From NCBI RefSeq assembly GCF_014697425.1, contig NZ_JACJRU010000001.1, positions 248,001 to 312,000 of the forward strand: a stretch of 64,000 bases of DNA, written 5' to 3'. The DNA is from Nostoc sp. FACHB-110. Its GTDB lineage: Bacteria > Cyanobacteriota > Cyanobacteriia > Cyanobacteriales > Nostocaceae. Below, one piece after another: positions 16,220 to 26,220 of this stretch. Below the pieces are notes generated by a model. That model saw only the letters and a list, made by a program, of their open reading frames with translations, was not told the origin of the DNA and searched no databases. A program made the translations under genes and the position numbers. Within the stretch, counting starts at the first letter, position 1; each line of letters begins with the position of its first letter.

Positions 16220-17266
16220 ATGCCACTTCAGTTTGGAATTTGGTCTCCTGTCTGTGGGGGATGGTTGCGAACAGTTGACCATGAAGCAAATTTATCTCCC
16301 CAAGATTTGGTAAAGTTGGCAGTTGCAGCAGACGAGTTAGGTTATGAGTTTTATTACATCCCGGAACATTATTTAAATGCGGTTCACGGGCCTAGCTATG
16401 ATGTGGCTGACGCTTGGATTACAGCAGCTTTAGCTAGTTTAAACACGAAGAAGATTAAGATTGTAGCAGCGATACAGCCTGGTTTTAAACTGCCAGCTGT
16501 GATTGCCAAATTGAGTGCAAATATCCAAAATCGATTGAGTAATGGCAGATTTGCGTTGAGTGGAATTGCAGGTTGGTGGAAATTAGAAGTAGAAAGTTAT
16601 GGAGATATTTGGCTACCCCACAGCGAGCGATATGCCAGGTTAGCGGAATACATTGATGTGATCAAGGGGTTATGGACAGTTGATGACTTTAATTATCAAG
16701 GCAAATATTACACTATTCAGAATGGTATTCTCACAGATAAACCAACACCAACACCGCCAATTTTCATCGCGGGAGAATCAGAGCGGGCAATTAATTTAGC
16801 AGCTAGTCAAGGAGATTATTTATTTATCAATGCGGATGCGCCAGAAAAAACTGCAGCATTGGTAGAGAAAGTGAAACGATTGGCTAGCGATCGCTATCAA
16901 CGTCAAATTAAAGTAGCTATGAGTGCTTTTGCGATCGTTCGGGAAAATGCGGCGGAAGCGGAAGCCAGATTAGAAGCTATTTATCGTGCGGCAGATTGGG
17001 AGCAAATTAAGTATTTTCAAGCGCAAATCGATCCCAACGTCGTTGCTCATAACAAACTTGATATCAGCCAAACCATTGAAGCGAATCTGGGTTTATCAGC
17101 GCAACTAGTAGGCGATCGCGCTACTATTATCCAACGCCTACGAGAATACGAAGCTATCGGAGTTGATTTAATCATCCTCAAGTTTGAATCTATGTTGTCA
17201 GATACTATTCGCTTCCATCAATTAGTTATTTCTGAATATACACAGATGAAAGCTATTTATGAATAA
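16220..17266 (+). CDS. SsuD-like FMN-dependent monooxygenase (LLM class)
   Basis: The 348-residue enzyme has the luciferase/alkanesulfonate-monooxygenase fold: FGIWSPVCGGWLR at the N-terminus, LSNGRFALSGIAGWWKLE, HSERYARLAEYIDVIKGLWT and the flavin-loop-like PPIFIAGESERAINLA. It is related to SsuD and SfnG, but the final 60 residues diverge from both, so the substrate may be another sulfonate or sulfone. Its last eight bases overlap the start of the LysR-SsuA fusion gene, implying co-translation of enzyme and regulator. A dyad 41 bases upstream may be the control site. Confidence 0.83.
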   Translation: MPLQFGIWSPVCGGWLRTVDHEANLSPQDLVKLAVAADELGYEFYYIPEHYLNAVHGPSYDVADAWITAALASLNTKKIKIVAAIQPGFKLPAVIAKLSANIQNRLSNGRFALSGIAGWWKLEVESYGDIWLPHSERYARLAEYIDVIKGLWTVDDFNYQGKYYTIQNGILTDKPTPTPPIFIAGESERAINLAASQGDYLFINADAPEKTAALVEKVKRLASDRYQRQIKVAMSAFAIVRENAAEAEARLEAIYRAADWEQIKYFQAQIDPNVVAHNKLDISQTIEANLGLSAQLVGDRATIIQRLREYEAIGVDLIILKFESMLSDTIRFHQLVISEYTQMKAIYE

Positions 17267-19337
17267 GAGTAAACTTGAAGATATTACCCTCAATCACCTC
17301 AAAATTCTCAAAGCAGTAGATGAATGTGGTAGCTTTTCTAAAGCAGCGCAAAAACTAGGGTATAGTCAAGGATTGATTAGCAAGAAGGTTAAGCAAACCG
17401 AGGATTATTTTGGCGTAACTCTTCTTAATCGTTCTCCTGGCTCTGTATGTTTGACTAATAAAGGTAAGAAATTAATTGCTCAGACACTTAATGTCGTCAA
17501 AACTGTAGAAAATCTGCGAGAAGAATTTCAAGCAACATTTAGTGCTGAGGGCGAAGATTTAATTTTAGGAGCGACTAGTTTAATCTTACAAGTCTGGCTC
17601 AAACAAAATTTGCCAAGATTTCAGCTTTGTTTTCCTGGGAGAAATATCAAAGCGATCGCAGTACAGCGTAGCAGATATTTTGCTAATTCTCAACCCCTAA
17701 AAATTGACCTGTTACTCAACAGTTGTTCTGGATATAAAGAAGAACACCACTGTACTAGATTAACAACTCATAAAATGTTGTTAGTCTCTTTTGGTAGACA
17801 TAAATATCTGAAACCTCAGCATTTAGTGAAACTCAATGATATTTATCTCGATAAGATTGTACTTTTAGAGGAAGTGTATCAGGAACTATCTAAGAATGAA
17901 TTTTTGATTGATAAATTAAGTAATGTACAAGTTATCCAAAGTTATGATGATTTACTCAATCATGCTGCTATCAATCAAAAGCTGACAATCTTACCAGATT
18001 TTTGTCAAGCTGATATTATAGCTAAACATCAGGCAATATTTTTGCCTATTCAAGATATTCATGAATATGGAATTTATCTTCACGTTCCTCGCTGGAGTGA
18101 ATTGTTAATTTCTGCTGAAAGTTTGGTCAGAAGTTTTCGACTTGATGGAAACAACCTAGAAAGTTTGCCTAGTGTCAATATAATCATCGCTACTGGGGAT
18201 GTCAAAGAAGAAAATGTTTTAAGAGTTGGAATTCAAAGTGATTCCATCGGACAATTTGTAGCGGGATATGTGACTAAATATATTTTTGATTTGCAAAAAT
18301 CATCTGCATTACTAGAACAACCTATATTTAAAAATGTAGAAATCCATCGTGATTTTGATTTACAAATTCTCCCATTTACCTCTGGTGAATACATAAACCG
18401 ACAGATGAAACGCAGAGAAATAGATATTTGTATTTTAGATGATATTTCTCTGTTAAATAATGGTAGCCAATTTTTTGATGATTTCAGTTTTGGGTCTAAA
18501 TTGATTGGTATTGCTTCCTATAATCTTTTAGGGCAAGATGTGAACATTGTTGTCCATAAAGATTCATCGATAAATACTATTCAAGATTTGCAGGGTAAAC
18601 GAATTGCTACCTTATTTGGTTCTCATGCTCATAGATTTATTATTACTTTATTTGACCTCTATAATATGGATGTCAATAAAGATTGTAGATTAATAGATGA
18701 AGACCCTCGTGAAGCTGGCAAAAGTCTAGCAGATAAAACTATAGATGCCTATGTCTGTTGTTACACCTTTGCATCAATTTTAGAAGGATATGCTTTTATT
18801 AAAAAGCTATCTCTAGAGCCAGCAGTTAGTTTAAATATTCCATCCGTTAGAGGAATTGTGTGCCGTTCGCAGTTTATTAAAGAAAACCCTAAGCTTGTGA
18901 TTGCTTACTTACATGATTTACTCGTTGCTAATTATTGGTTTAATTCATCTCAAATGCAGGCAGTAGATTTATTAAGTAAAGTAATTAATGTGAGAAAAAA
19001 TCAGATAAATCAGTTTTTTGACCCTGTATTTGGTAATCGCATCGACCCAACACTCAAACCTCAATGGTCTTGGCTATTGAAAACTTTAAATCGCAGATTA
19101 GAAGGCAAATACGGCATCTCACTTTTTGATGTTGATTTTTGGATAGATGATTATTTTTTGCGTCTTGTCTACAACTTGCTTAATTTAGATTACCATTTTC
19201 ATCAGGTTTCTTTTAAGAGTGAATTTTCCAGTAGCTATTTTTTAGAAGAACAATTTAGCCGACATCTGAAAGTTCTGTATGAGAATTATGATTTATTTCC
19301 AAAAGATAATGGCAGAGCTAGTACTAATTTTTCATAA
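17259..19337 (+). CDS. LysR-type regulator fused to an SsuA-like solute-binding domain
   Basis: This protein is 692 residues, about twice the LysR norm of 300. Residues 5-70 are a LysR helix-turn-helix (HLKILKAVDECGSFSKAAQK, LGYSQGLISKKVKQTEDYFG), and 90-290 look like a degenerate LysR effector domain. From about 305 a second periplasmic-binding-type module begins (LRVGIQSDSIGQFVAGYVTK) and continues with HKDSSINTIQDLQGKRIAT, which is typical of sulfonate/taurine/NMT1 binding proteins (SsuA, TauA). There is no signal peptide or membrane segment, so this domain must be cytoplasmic and is best read as a ligand sensor. The start overlaps the upstream monooxygenase by eight bases. The fusion and its ligand are inferred from sequence pattern, not proven. 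Confidence 0.82.
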   Translation: MNKSKLEDITLNHLKILKAVDECGSFSKAAQKLGYSQGLISKKVKQTEDYFGVTLLNRSPGSVCLTNKGKKLIAQTLNVVKTVENLREEFQATFSAEGEDLILGATSLILQVWLKQNLPRFQLCFPGRNIKAIAVQRSRYFANSQPLKIDLLLNSCSGYKEEHHCTRLTTHKMLLVSFGRHKYLKPQHLVKLNDIYLDKIVLLEEVYQELSKNEFLIDKLSNVQVIQSYDDLLNHAAINQKLTILPDFCQADIIAKHQAIFLPIQDIHEYGIYLHVPRWSELLISAESLVRSFRLDGNNLESLPSVNIIIATGDVKEENVLRVGIQSDSIGQFVAGYVTKYIFDLQKSSALLEQPIFKNVEIHRDFDLQILPFTSGEYINRQMKRREIDICILDDISLLNNGSQFFDDFSFGSKLIGIASYNLLGQDVNIVVHKDSSINTIQDLQGKRIATLFGSHAHRFIITLFDLYNMDVNKDCRLIDEDPREAGKSLADKTIDAYVCCYTFASILEGYAFIKKLSLEPAVSLNIPSVRGIVCRSQFIKENPKLVIAYLHDLLVANYWFNSSQMQAVDLLSKVINVRKNQINQFFDPVFGNRIDPTLKPQWSWLLKTLNRRLEGKYGISLFDVDFWIDDYFLRLVYNLLNLDYHFHQVSFKSEFSSSYFLEEQFSRHLKVLYENYDLFPKDNGRASTNFS

Positions 19338-19380
19338 AGCGGCATAGAATTCGCTTACCTCTAGCTCTGTTGAGAAATAA

Positions 19381-19653
19381 TTAAGCTACTTTTGTTTGTT
19401 GCCATAAAACCAGTTTTAATGGGGAGCAATAGCAAACCCCATTATCTGTTTCTGGCTGGTGAGCAGCTATCCAATCATAAATTTTTGCGGCTTTTGTTAA
19501 TGCTGCTTTTTCGGAGCGATAAAGTTCAGGGGTAGGGCGGAAAGCTTGTCCGTTGATGTGTATTGCTGCAATCTGCCAATAGTCGCTGTATTCGCCCTCT
19601 GGTAATACCTCTAAAAAGCCGCTACTGTAAGGCTCGATGATTCCTAAGTTCAT
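19381..19653 (-). CDS. Small hypothetical protein
   Basis: The 90-residue product is of unknown function. It opens MNLGIIEPYSSGFLEVLPEG and has two Cys close together near residue 75 (GVCYCSP). No signal peptide or membrane segment is seen. Its length, clear start and ordinary codon use suggest a genuine cyanobacterial gene. It stands alone, converging on the LysR fusion gene 43 bases away. Confidence 0.6.
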   Translation of the reverse strand: MNLGIIEPYSSGFLEVLPEGEYSDYWQIAAIHINGQAFRPTPELYRSEKAALTKAAKIYDWIAAHQPETDNGVCYCSPLKLVLWQQTKVA

Positions 19654-19894
19654 TGATACCTGTCAAACTCCTAGCAAAGGTCACAAAATTAAATACTAGC
19701 TATTCAAGGCTAGTATGATCATCATTGTGTGTGCGCGATCGCTAGAATTCTGATTGATTAGTCACTTTTTTACTATTTGCTTAGTGCTACTTTGGGCTTG
19801 ATGCTCAAAATCAATCTCACAACCCTAAACTAGCAAAAATCAATACAGCAGTTCGTGTAGGAATTACAGTTGAGAAATCACGTAGGATTGCTAT

Positions 19895-20350
19895 ATGTGG
19901 ATCAGTGCGATCGTTGCGTATTTACATTATTTAAGCTTCATGTTATGTTTTGGCTCTTTGCTATTAGAGTCATTCACATTAAAAAAAGATTTGAGCTTAA
20001 GTGAAGCTTGGAAAATTGTGATTGCTGATGCTGTTTATGGCATATCGGCAACTGTTGTGTTTGTCACAGGTATTTTGCGTTTTATCTACTTTGGTAAAGG
20101 TAGAGATTACTATTTAAATAATCCTCTTTTCTATACCAAAGTAGCCGTTTTTCTTGTGGTAGGTTTTTTGTCTCTCTATCCCACTATTTCTTTTCTTAGT
20201 TGGTTAAAAGGGCTATTACATAGAGAAACACCCAGGCTAGAATTAGCCAAATTAAATCTGATCAGTTGGTTGATTAGAATTGAACTCGCGGGTTTTATTC
20301 TCATTCCCCTATTAGCAACAATCATGGCTGGGGGAATTGGCAGATTATGA
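19895..20350 (+). CDS. DUF2214 family membrane protein
   Basis: The 151-residue protein has four hydrophobic segments and matches the DUF2214 family, common in cyanobacteria and distantly related to CopD-like membrane domains. Recognisable parts are YLHYLSFMLCFGSLLLE at the N-terminus (with His in the first helix), DAVYGISATVVFVTGILRF and the final IPLLATIMAGGIG. The His in the first helix could bind metal or heme, but no role is established. It overlaps the 3' end of the convergent HstK kinase by six bases. Confidence 0.8.
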   Translation: MWISAIVAYLHYLSFMLCFGSLLLESFTLKKDLSLSEAWKIVIADAVYGISATVVFVTGILRFIYFGKGRDYYLNNPLFYTKVAVFLVVGFLSLYPTISFLSWLKGLLHRETPRLELAKLNLISWLIRIELAGFILIPLLATIMAGGIGRL

Positions 20351-23300
20351 AAGCGGTAGCTGAATCACAAATTCTGTCCCTTCGCCTAGCTGAGAGTCTA
20401 CCTCAATCACTCCGCCATGTTTTTCGACGACAATTTGTCTGGCTATAGCTAATCCTAAACCTGTACCTTTACCCACAGCTTTAGTAGTAAATAAATGGTC
20501 AAAAATCTTTTCTTTGACTGCTGTACTCATCCCTTTACCATTATCAGCAATTGAGATTTTTACACATTTATCTAATATCAATGTGTTAATTTTAATGTGG
20601 TTAGGGCTAGCTTGGATTTCAGCAAAAGTTTTACCTGTATTTGATTCGTCTATAGCATCAATGGCATTGGCAATGATATTCATGAATACCTGATTTAATT
20701 GTCCAGGGAAACAATTAATCAAAGGTAATACCCCATAGTTGGTATTCACTTCAATTGCGGGACGGTGTTCATTAGCTTTGAGGCGGTGCTTAAGAATTAA
20801 AATTGTGCTATCTATGCCTTCGTGCAAATCAAATTTAACTTTGTAATCTTTATCAGCACGGGAAAATGTGCGGAGACTAGTACTAATATTTTTTAGTCTG
20901 TCGCAGGCCATTGTCATCGATTCAATCATTTTAGGCAAATCTTCTAAGCTATAATCTAAGTCTATTTCTGCAGCGTGTTTTTTGATTTCGAGGCTAGAAC
21001 TAGTGAAGGTTTCTCGATAGAGATTTAAGTGTTCTACAATATCATTGAGTGTGGGTTTAGCTTGTTGGAGTGTAGCAACAATGAAACCCAAGGGATTATT
21101 CATTTCATGAGCTATTCCAGCAACTAAATTACCTAAAGCTGACATTTTTTCACTTTGCACAATTTGTAATTGTGCCTGTTGCAAATCTTGTAATGCTTGT
21201 TGAGATTTTTGATAAAGCATGGCATTTTCTAATGATATGGCTGCTTGAGAAGAAAGTAAGTTAATTACTTGCAGTCGTTCATTAGTAAATACAGCACTTG
21301 TAAGGTTATTTTCTAAATAGAAAATACCGATTAAATTTCCGTAGTTAAGAATTGGGGTACATAATAAACTTTTTGGTTGATGTTCTAGTAGATATTCATC
21401 AATCACCCCAGGAATTGCTGTTTGGCAGTTATCAATCGCAACAGTTTCTTGGGTATTCTTGACATAATTAATGATTTTTCGAGGCAGAGTTTGACAAATA
21501 TCTAGTGTTTGTGGCTTGAGGATAGTTTGGATTTGAATTGGGGAATTGGCTTGATGATTAATTGAAGTAATTGCTCTAACTTGCCAAATATCTGACTGTG
21601 GAAGTATCAATGCAACTTTTTTGGCTCCAGAGTTTTCGAGAATAATGTGAGTAAGACTAGTGATTAGTTGATCTAACTCAATACTGCTAGAAATAGTTTG
21701 AGCCGCTTTAAGAACAGAGGTAAAATCTAGGACATCAGAAATATTGGTGCTACCTGTAGTCGAAGTGTGAGTAGGTGAAGCAGTGACATGAAAGCTGAGG
21801 GTTTCTGAAGGTTTGAGAGTAATTTGTTGCTTGTACAGAATAGGTTGCAGTAGTTGGGGATATTGTTTTTCTAAGTCGTCAATTTTAGCTTTTGCACCCC
21901 ATTTGGCATAACAATAATAAGCTTCCTGCATATATCCTGCGGCTACTTTTTGTTTGCCCCAGTTGAGGTAGAATTTTGCTGCAAGTTCGTTGGCTAGTCC
22001 TTCTTCATAGCCGTAAGCTTGGGCTTGGGCTTGGGTAATAGCTTGTTCGTAAAAATCGATCGCCTGGGCTTTTTGTTCGTTTAAGCGCGCTTTTTCTGCT
22101 TGGATGAGTAGACACTTGTGGAGAATATTTTCAGGACAGGCTTCAGCCCATATATTTAAGCGTTCTTCTAAGGGCAGTACCGCTTGTAAATGCAACTGCC
22201 GCTCTTTTTCTTCAGTCGCAATTTCCGCTAGTGATAGGTGCATCAATGCTACATAAAACACACTAGAAGGGACTTTGGCATGGCTGGAAATAGTGTTTTC
22301 AATGATGCTTAACTGCGGAATTAAATCTGGGTATGCGGTTTTGTGGTCAAATAAATAGGCGTGACGAATTTTGACAGAATACAACCAAGCCAGATGATAA
22401 GCACTATTGTGATATTTTTCTAAAAACTCGGCTTCACTGAAACTTTCGTCATCAAAGCTGAAGGTGGTTTTAGTGAAGCCTAGTAGTTGGCGAATTGGTT
22501 GAATTACTCCAACTGTTAAAGCATCGAGGTTTTCTAAACTTTTGATTTGCCGGAGAAAGTCTGCATGGGCTTGAGCGATCGCATATAATTCACTCAGGTT
22601 CTTACCATAAGTAAGGCGATCGGAACCACTCTGCATCATCATAAAGCCTACAGTCAGCCAGTTTCCAGCTTCCATCCCATATTTATAGGCGTTGTCGTAG
22701 TATGTATCTGCTTCTCTAATTGGACGACTCCAGCTTTGGACATCAGCAGCAAAAAGAAAATTCGTCATTCCCCGCACATCAGCATTATCAAACTGTTCGC
22801 ACAGCTGCACCCCCATTTTGCCAAACTGATAAGCTGTGTTGAAGTCTTTGAGAACGGCATTGGCAATTAAAGCATAGCCGCCATAGCTAAAGGGAGACAT
22901 ATCGCTGTTACCATACTGCAACGATAAAGTCGTCATTTTAGCAAGTACAAGCAGTCCTAAGGTAGGTCTACCATCCAGCCAAGCAGCGTAGAAAAGAATC
23001 TGTAAAATTCGCAGCATTTCTGCCATACTCGCATCTGTCATTTGAGGCAGATTCAAAATTGATGCTACACTCTGCTGCTCTAAAAATCTTTTGACTATGG
23101 CAATTTCTTCGTCTAGGCTTTGTTGAATTAGTTCTGGTGCTTGTGGTAATTGCCAATTAAGTAATTGTAAGCTCTGACTTTGCAAAGCGATCGCTTCGGC
23201 ATTGCGTCCTTGAAGCTGATATTGAGTCATCTGCACGCGATAAATTACCGCTTTATCCAAGGCTGTTTGGGCGTAATTCAAAGCTTGTCCGTACAAAACT

Positions 23301-25753
23301 TCAGCTTGTTCAAAATTACTGCACAAATAAGCTGTTTCGGAAGCATAACGGTGCAAACTGTACATTAATTGGTAGTCAGTCTGCCAAGCGGTTGTCGGTA
23401 GTAAATCAATCCCAGTCGTAAAATAACTGTAAGATGCTTGATAAGCTGCTGAAAGTTTGGCTTTTTGTCCGGCTTGTAGGTTCAAGCAAGCTAATTGTTT
23501 TTTCTCTTGTTGGGTAGCAATTGTTGTTTGTCCCAGATTTAGTTGGTTGACTAAATCAAAAATTCGTTCTTGTTGTTCTTGTTGGGATAAACCTTGCAAT
23601 AATAATTGACCAATGTGGAAATGAGTTTTTTGTTTTTGCGCTTCCGGGATGAGAGAATAGGCGGCTTGTTGGATGCGATCGTGGAGAAATTTATAATTAG
23701 CGATGGGGCGATCGCTAGAGGTAAAATTCGTTTCATTGCTGCTATCTTGATAAAATTTATAAATCTCACTTTGCGGCAAAATTAAATCTGATTGTAAAGC
23801 CTTCCATAAACCAGCCGCCGCCTCTACTTCCGATTGTTCAGAAATAATCGCCAATGTTTGTAAATCAAACTGATTTCCAATACAAGCAGCCAGCTTCAAA
23901 ACCTGTTGAGTAGCTTCTGGTAATCTGCGTAATTGCAATACCATAAACTCCACCACATCAGAAATCAGTGTTTGCTGATTGATTTGAGAAATATCGCATT
24001 GCCAACATCTCTGTTCCCAGTTAAATTCAATTAGTCCATCTTGATGTAATGATTTCAAAAATTGAGTGCTAAAAAAAGGATTACCTTGAGTTTTGCGATA
24101 AATTAATTGAGAAAGAGATAAAGCCACACTCTCAGCACATTTTAAGGTATCTGCTACAAGTTGATTCCATGTTTCTTGGCTCAGAGGTTGCAAGGTAATG
24201 GTATTGATAATTGCGCCTGCTTGATTAATTGCATTGGCTGTCAACTGCAAAGGATGAGCAATTGAGACTTCATTATCTCGATAAGCACCAATTAATAGTA
24301 AATAGCCTAAATGAGCATCACACATTAATAATTCCATGAGTTGCAATGAAGCTAAATCAGCCCACTGCAAATCATCCAAAAACATCACCAAAGGATGCTC
24401 TGAACTAGCAAATACGCGCAGAAATTTCTGAAATAATAAATTGAAGCGATTTTGGGCAGCAGTACCAGATAACTCTGCTACTGGTGGTTGCTCGCCAATA
24501 ATTCTCGCTAATTCAGGAATAACTTCAATAATTACTTGCCCATCTTCACCTAAAGCTTGCAGAATTTGAGTTTTCCATTGTTTTAATTGTGTGTCATTTT
24601 CGGCGAGTAATTGACTCATTAAATCGCGGAAAGATTGTACAAATGCCGAAAAGGGAATATTGCGATTAAACTGGTCAAATTTGCCCTTAATAAAATATCC
24701 TCGTTGTTTAACAATTGGTTTATGTACTTCATTAATAACCGCAGTTTTACCAATCCCAGAAATACCTGCAACTAACATTAGTTCGCTTTTTCCGGCAGAT
24801 ACTCTATCAAATGCTGCTAATATGCCGTCAACTTCTGATTCGCGTCCATATAATTTATCAGGGATAATAAATCTGTCGCAAATATCTCTTTGAGCGATTG
24901 CAAAATACTGAATTTCTTTATTTGTTTCCAGTTGCTCTAAGCATTTTTCTAAATCATACTTTAATCCCGAAGCACTTTGATATCTATCTTCGGCATTTTT
25001 CGCCATCAATTTCATCACAATATCGGCAATTACTGGCGGAATTTCTTGCCTCCTACCTTCTAAGCTTGGCGGTTTTTTCGCAATGTGACAATGTACTAAT
25101 TCCATCGGGTCTGTTGATGGAAATGGTAACTTTCCTGTGAGTAATTCATAAAAAGTTACACCTAGGGAATAAAAATCTGTGCGGTAATCAATTACCCGAT
25201 TCATTCTTCCTGTTTGTTCGGGTGATATATAGGCTAATGTTCCTTCTAAAACTTGGGGATTTTTAAGATATTGTGTTTCTCTTGGTAGTAAAGAGGCAAT
25301 ACTAAAGTCAATTAATTTAATTTGTTTGGTTTCGGGATTAATTAATATGTTGCTTGGTTTAATATCTTTATGAATAATGCGATCGTGGTACAGTATTTCT
25401 AAGGTATTGCATAGAGCGATCGCAATTTGTAAAAATTCTTGTAAAGATACTTGATGATCATGGTTGGCAAAATAATCTTGTAAAGATATTCCGCCAAAGT
25501 CTTCCATCACCAACATATAGGCATTTTCAAACGGTTCCAGACTATAAGTTTGGATAATTCCAGGGTTATTAAGATTTTTAGCAATGGTGTATTGATTGCG
25601 AAATTGTATTAGTTCGCTAAAGCTGGGATAAGAATTTTTTAACAGTTTAAGAACTACTGATAATGAATCAATCTCTCGAATAGCTCGATAAACTATTGTT
25701 CTCGAACCATGATAAAGTTCTTCTTTCAAGCAATACCCAGTAACAGTCAGCAT
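20345..25753 (-). CDS. HstK-type hybrid: Ser/Thr kinase, AAA ATPase, GAF, histidine kinase
   Basis: At 1802 residues this is a giant signalling protein of a kind abundant in heterocyst-forming cyanobacteria. In order: a Ser/Thr kinase domain (1-270; catalytic loop IIHKDIKPSNILIN, DFS in place of DFG, TLAYISPEQTGRMN); an AAA/STAND ATPase with P-loop GISGIGKTAV (about 330) and Walker-B-like VMFLDDLQWADL; a long helical repeat region (700-1300); a GAF domain (1340-1510); a DHp helix with the phospho-acceptor His (GIAHEMNNPLGF, about 1546); and a HATPase domain (NIIANAID, DNGKGM, GKGTGLGLAIARQIV). No response regulator is adjacent. A paralogue starts at 58879. The signal is unknown. Confidence 0.9.
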   Translation of the reverse strand: MLTVTGYCLKEELYHGSRTIVYRAIREIDSLSVVLKLLKNSYPSFSELIQFRNQYTIAKNLNNPGIIQTYSLEPFENAYMLVMEDFGGISLQDYFANHDHQVSLQEFLQIAIALCNTLEILYHDRIIHKDIKPSNILINPETKQIKLIDFSIASLLPRETQYLKNPQVLEGTLAYISPEQTGRMNRVIDYRTDFYSLGVTFYELLTGKLPFPSTDPMELVHCHIAKKPPSLEGRRQEIPPVIADIVMKLMAKNAEDRYQSASGLKYDLEKCLEQLETNKEIQYFAIAQRDICDRFIIPDKLYGRESEVDGILAAFDRVSAGKSELMLVAGISGIGKTAVINEVHKPIVKQRGYFIKGKFDQFNRNIPFSAFVQSFRDLMSQLLAENDTQLKQWKTQILQALGEDGQVIIEVIPELARIIGEQPPVAELSGTAAQNRFNLLFQKFLRVFASSEHPLVMFLDDLQWADLASLQLMELLMCDAHLGYLLLIGAYRDNEVSIAHPLQLTANAINQAGAIINTITLQPLSQETWNQLVADTLKCAESVALSLSQLIYRKTQGNPFFSTQFLKSLHQDGLIEFNWEQRCWQCDISQINQQTLISDVVEFMVLQLRRLPEATQQVLKLAACIGNQFDLQTLAIISEQSEVEAAAGLWKALQSDLILPQSEIYKFYQDSSNETNFTSSDRPIANYKFLHDRIQQAAYSLIPEAQKQKTHFHIGQLLLQGLSQQEQQERIFDLVNQLNLGQTTIATQQEKKQLACLNLQAGQKAKLSAAYQASYSYFTTGIDLLPTTAWQTDYQLMYSLHRYASETAYLCSNFEQAEVLYGQALNYAQTALDKAVIYRVQMTQYQLQGRNAEAIALQSQSLQLLNWQLPQAPELIQQSLDEEIAIVKRFLEQQSVASILNLPQMTDASMAEMLRILQILFYAAWLDGRPTLGLLVLAKMTTLSLQYGNSDMSPFSYGGYALIANAVLKDFNTAYQFGKMGVQLCEQFDNADVRGMTNFLFAADVQSWSRPIREADTYYDNAYKYGMEAGNWLTVGFMMMQSGSDRLTYGKNLSELYAIAQAHADFLRQIKSLENLDALTVGVIQPIRQLLGFTKTTFSFDDESFSEAEFLEKYHNSAYHLAWLYSVKIRHAYLFDHKTAYPDLIPQLSIIENTISSHAKVPSSVFYVALMHLSLAEIATEEKERQLHLQAVLPLEERLNIWAEACPENILHKCLLIQAEKARLNEQKAQAIDFYEQAITQAQAQAYGYEEGLANELAAKFYLNWGKQKVAAGYMQEAYYCYAKWGAKAKIDDLEKQYPQLLQPILYKQQITLKPSETLSFHVTASPTHTSTTGSTNISDVLDFTSVLKAAQTISSSIELDQLITSLTHIILENSGAKKVALILPQSDIWQVRAITSINHQANSPIQIQTILKPQTLDICQTLPRKIINYVKNTQETVAIDNCQTAIPGVIDEYLLEHQPKSLLCTPILNYGNLIGIFYLENNLTSAVFTNERLQVINLLSSQAAISLENAMLYQKSQQALQDLQQAQLQIVQSEKMSALGNLVAGIAHEMNNPLGFIVATLQQAKPTLNDIVEHLNLYRETFTSSSLEIKKHAAEIDLDYSLEDLPKMIESMTMACDRLKNISTSLRTFSRADKDYKVKFDLHEGIDSTILILKHRLKANEHRPAIEVNTNYGVLPLINCFPGQLNQVFMNIIANAIDAIDESNTGKTFAEIQASPNHIKINTLILDKCVKISIADNGKGMSTAVKEKIFDHLFTTKAVGKGTGLGLAIARQIVVEKHGGVIEVDSQLGEGTEFVIQLPLS

Positions 25754-26220
25754 AATAACTATATAGTCATATAAACCTCAGCAGACTTAGTATTCCCAGA
25801 CACATAAGAATATTGCACAACTAGAGAAAAATAATTTACAATGCCACTACTGAGGCTGAAAAGTTGGTGGCGATTATTTGAAGTTGAATTGTTGAACAGG
25901 GGGATAGGGTGTGGGAAAGACGGTGTTCCAACACAAAGGCCTTTTTAAGGTGGGGCTTCTGACAGATATTCCCCATTCCATTTGTGATAAATAACACAGT
26001 AAAAATACACAAATTCATCACCTCAACACGAAGATTTTAACTAGAGTGCAAAGTAATTAATAATTTTTACGGAAATTAATTTTCTCTGAATGTAGTTATC
26101 GTGCGGTGTGATTCAACGAAATTCATACTGCACTGATTATTGTCTGGTTTATGCAGATATATGCGTAAACCAAACAAAAACATGCCTATTCAATCTCTAG
26201 CTCGGTTACTGTGCAATTTT
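25754..26220. other. Divergent intergenic region
   Basis: This region separates the HstK kinase and the helix-turn-helix gene, which point away from each other. It includes a gggggatagggtgtgggaaa-type segment also seen in other repeats of this genome. No hairpin or operator stands out. A 61-codon minus-strand reading frame here has no recognisable features. Confidence 0.35.

Noticed and set aside
25836..26021. A 61-codon minus-strand reading frame upstream of the HTH gene
   Set aside because: It has no ribosome site or recognisable motif, and it overlaps repeat-type sequence.
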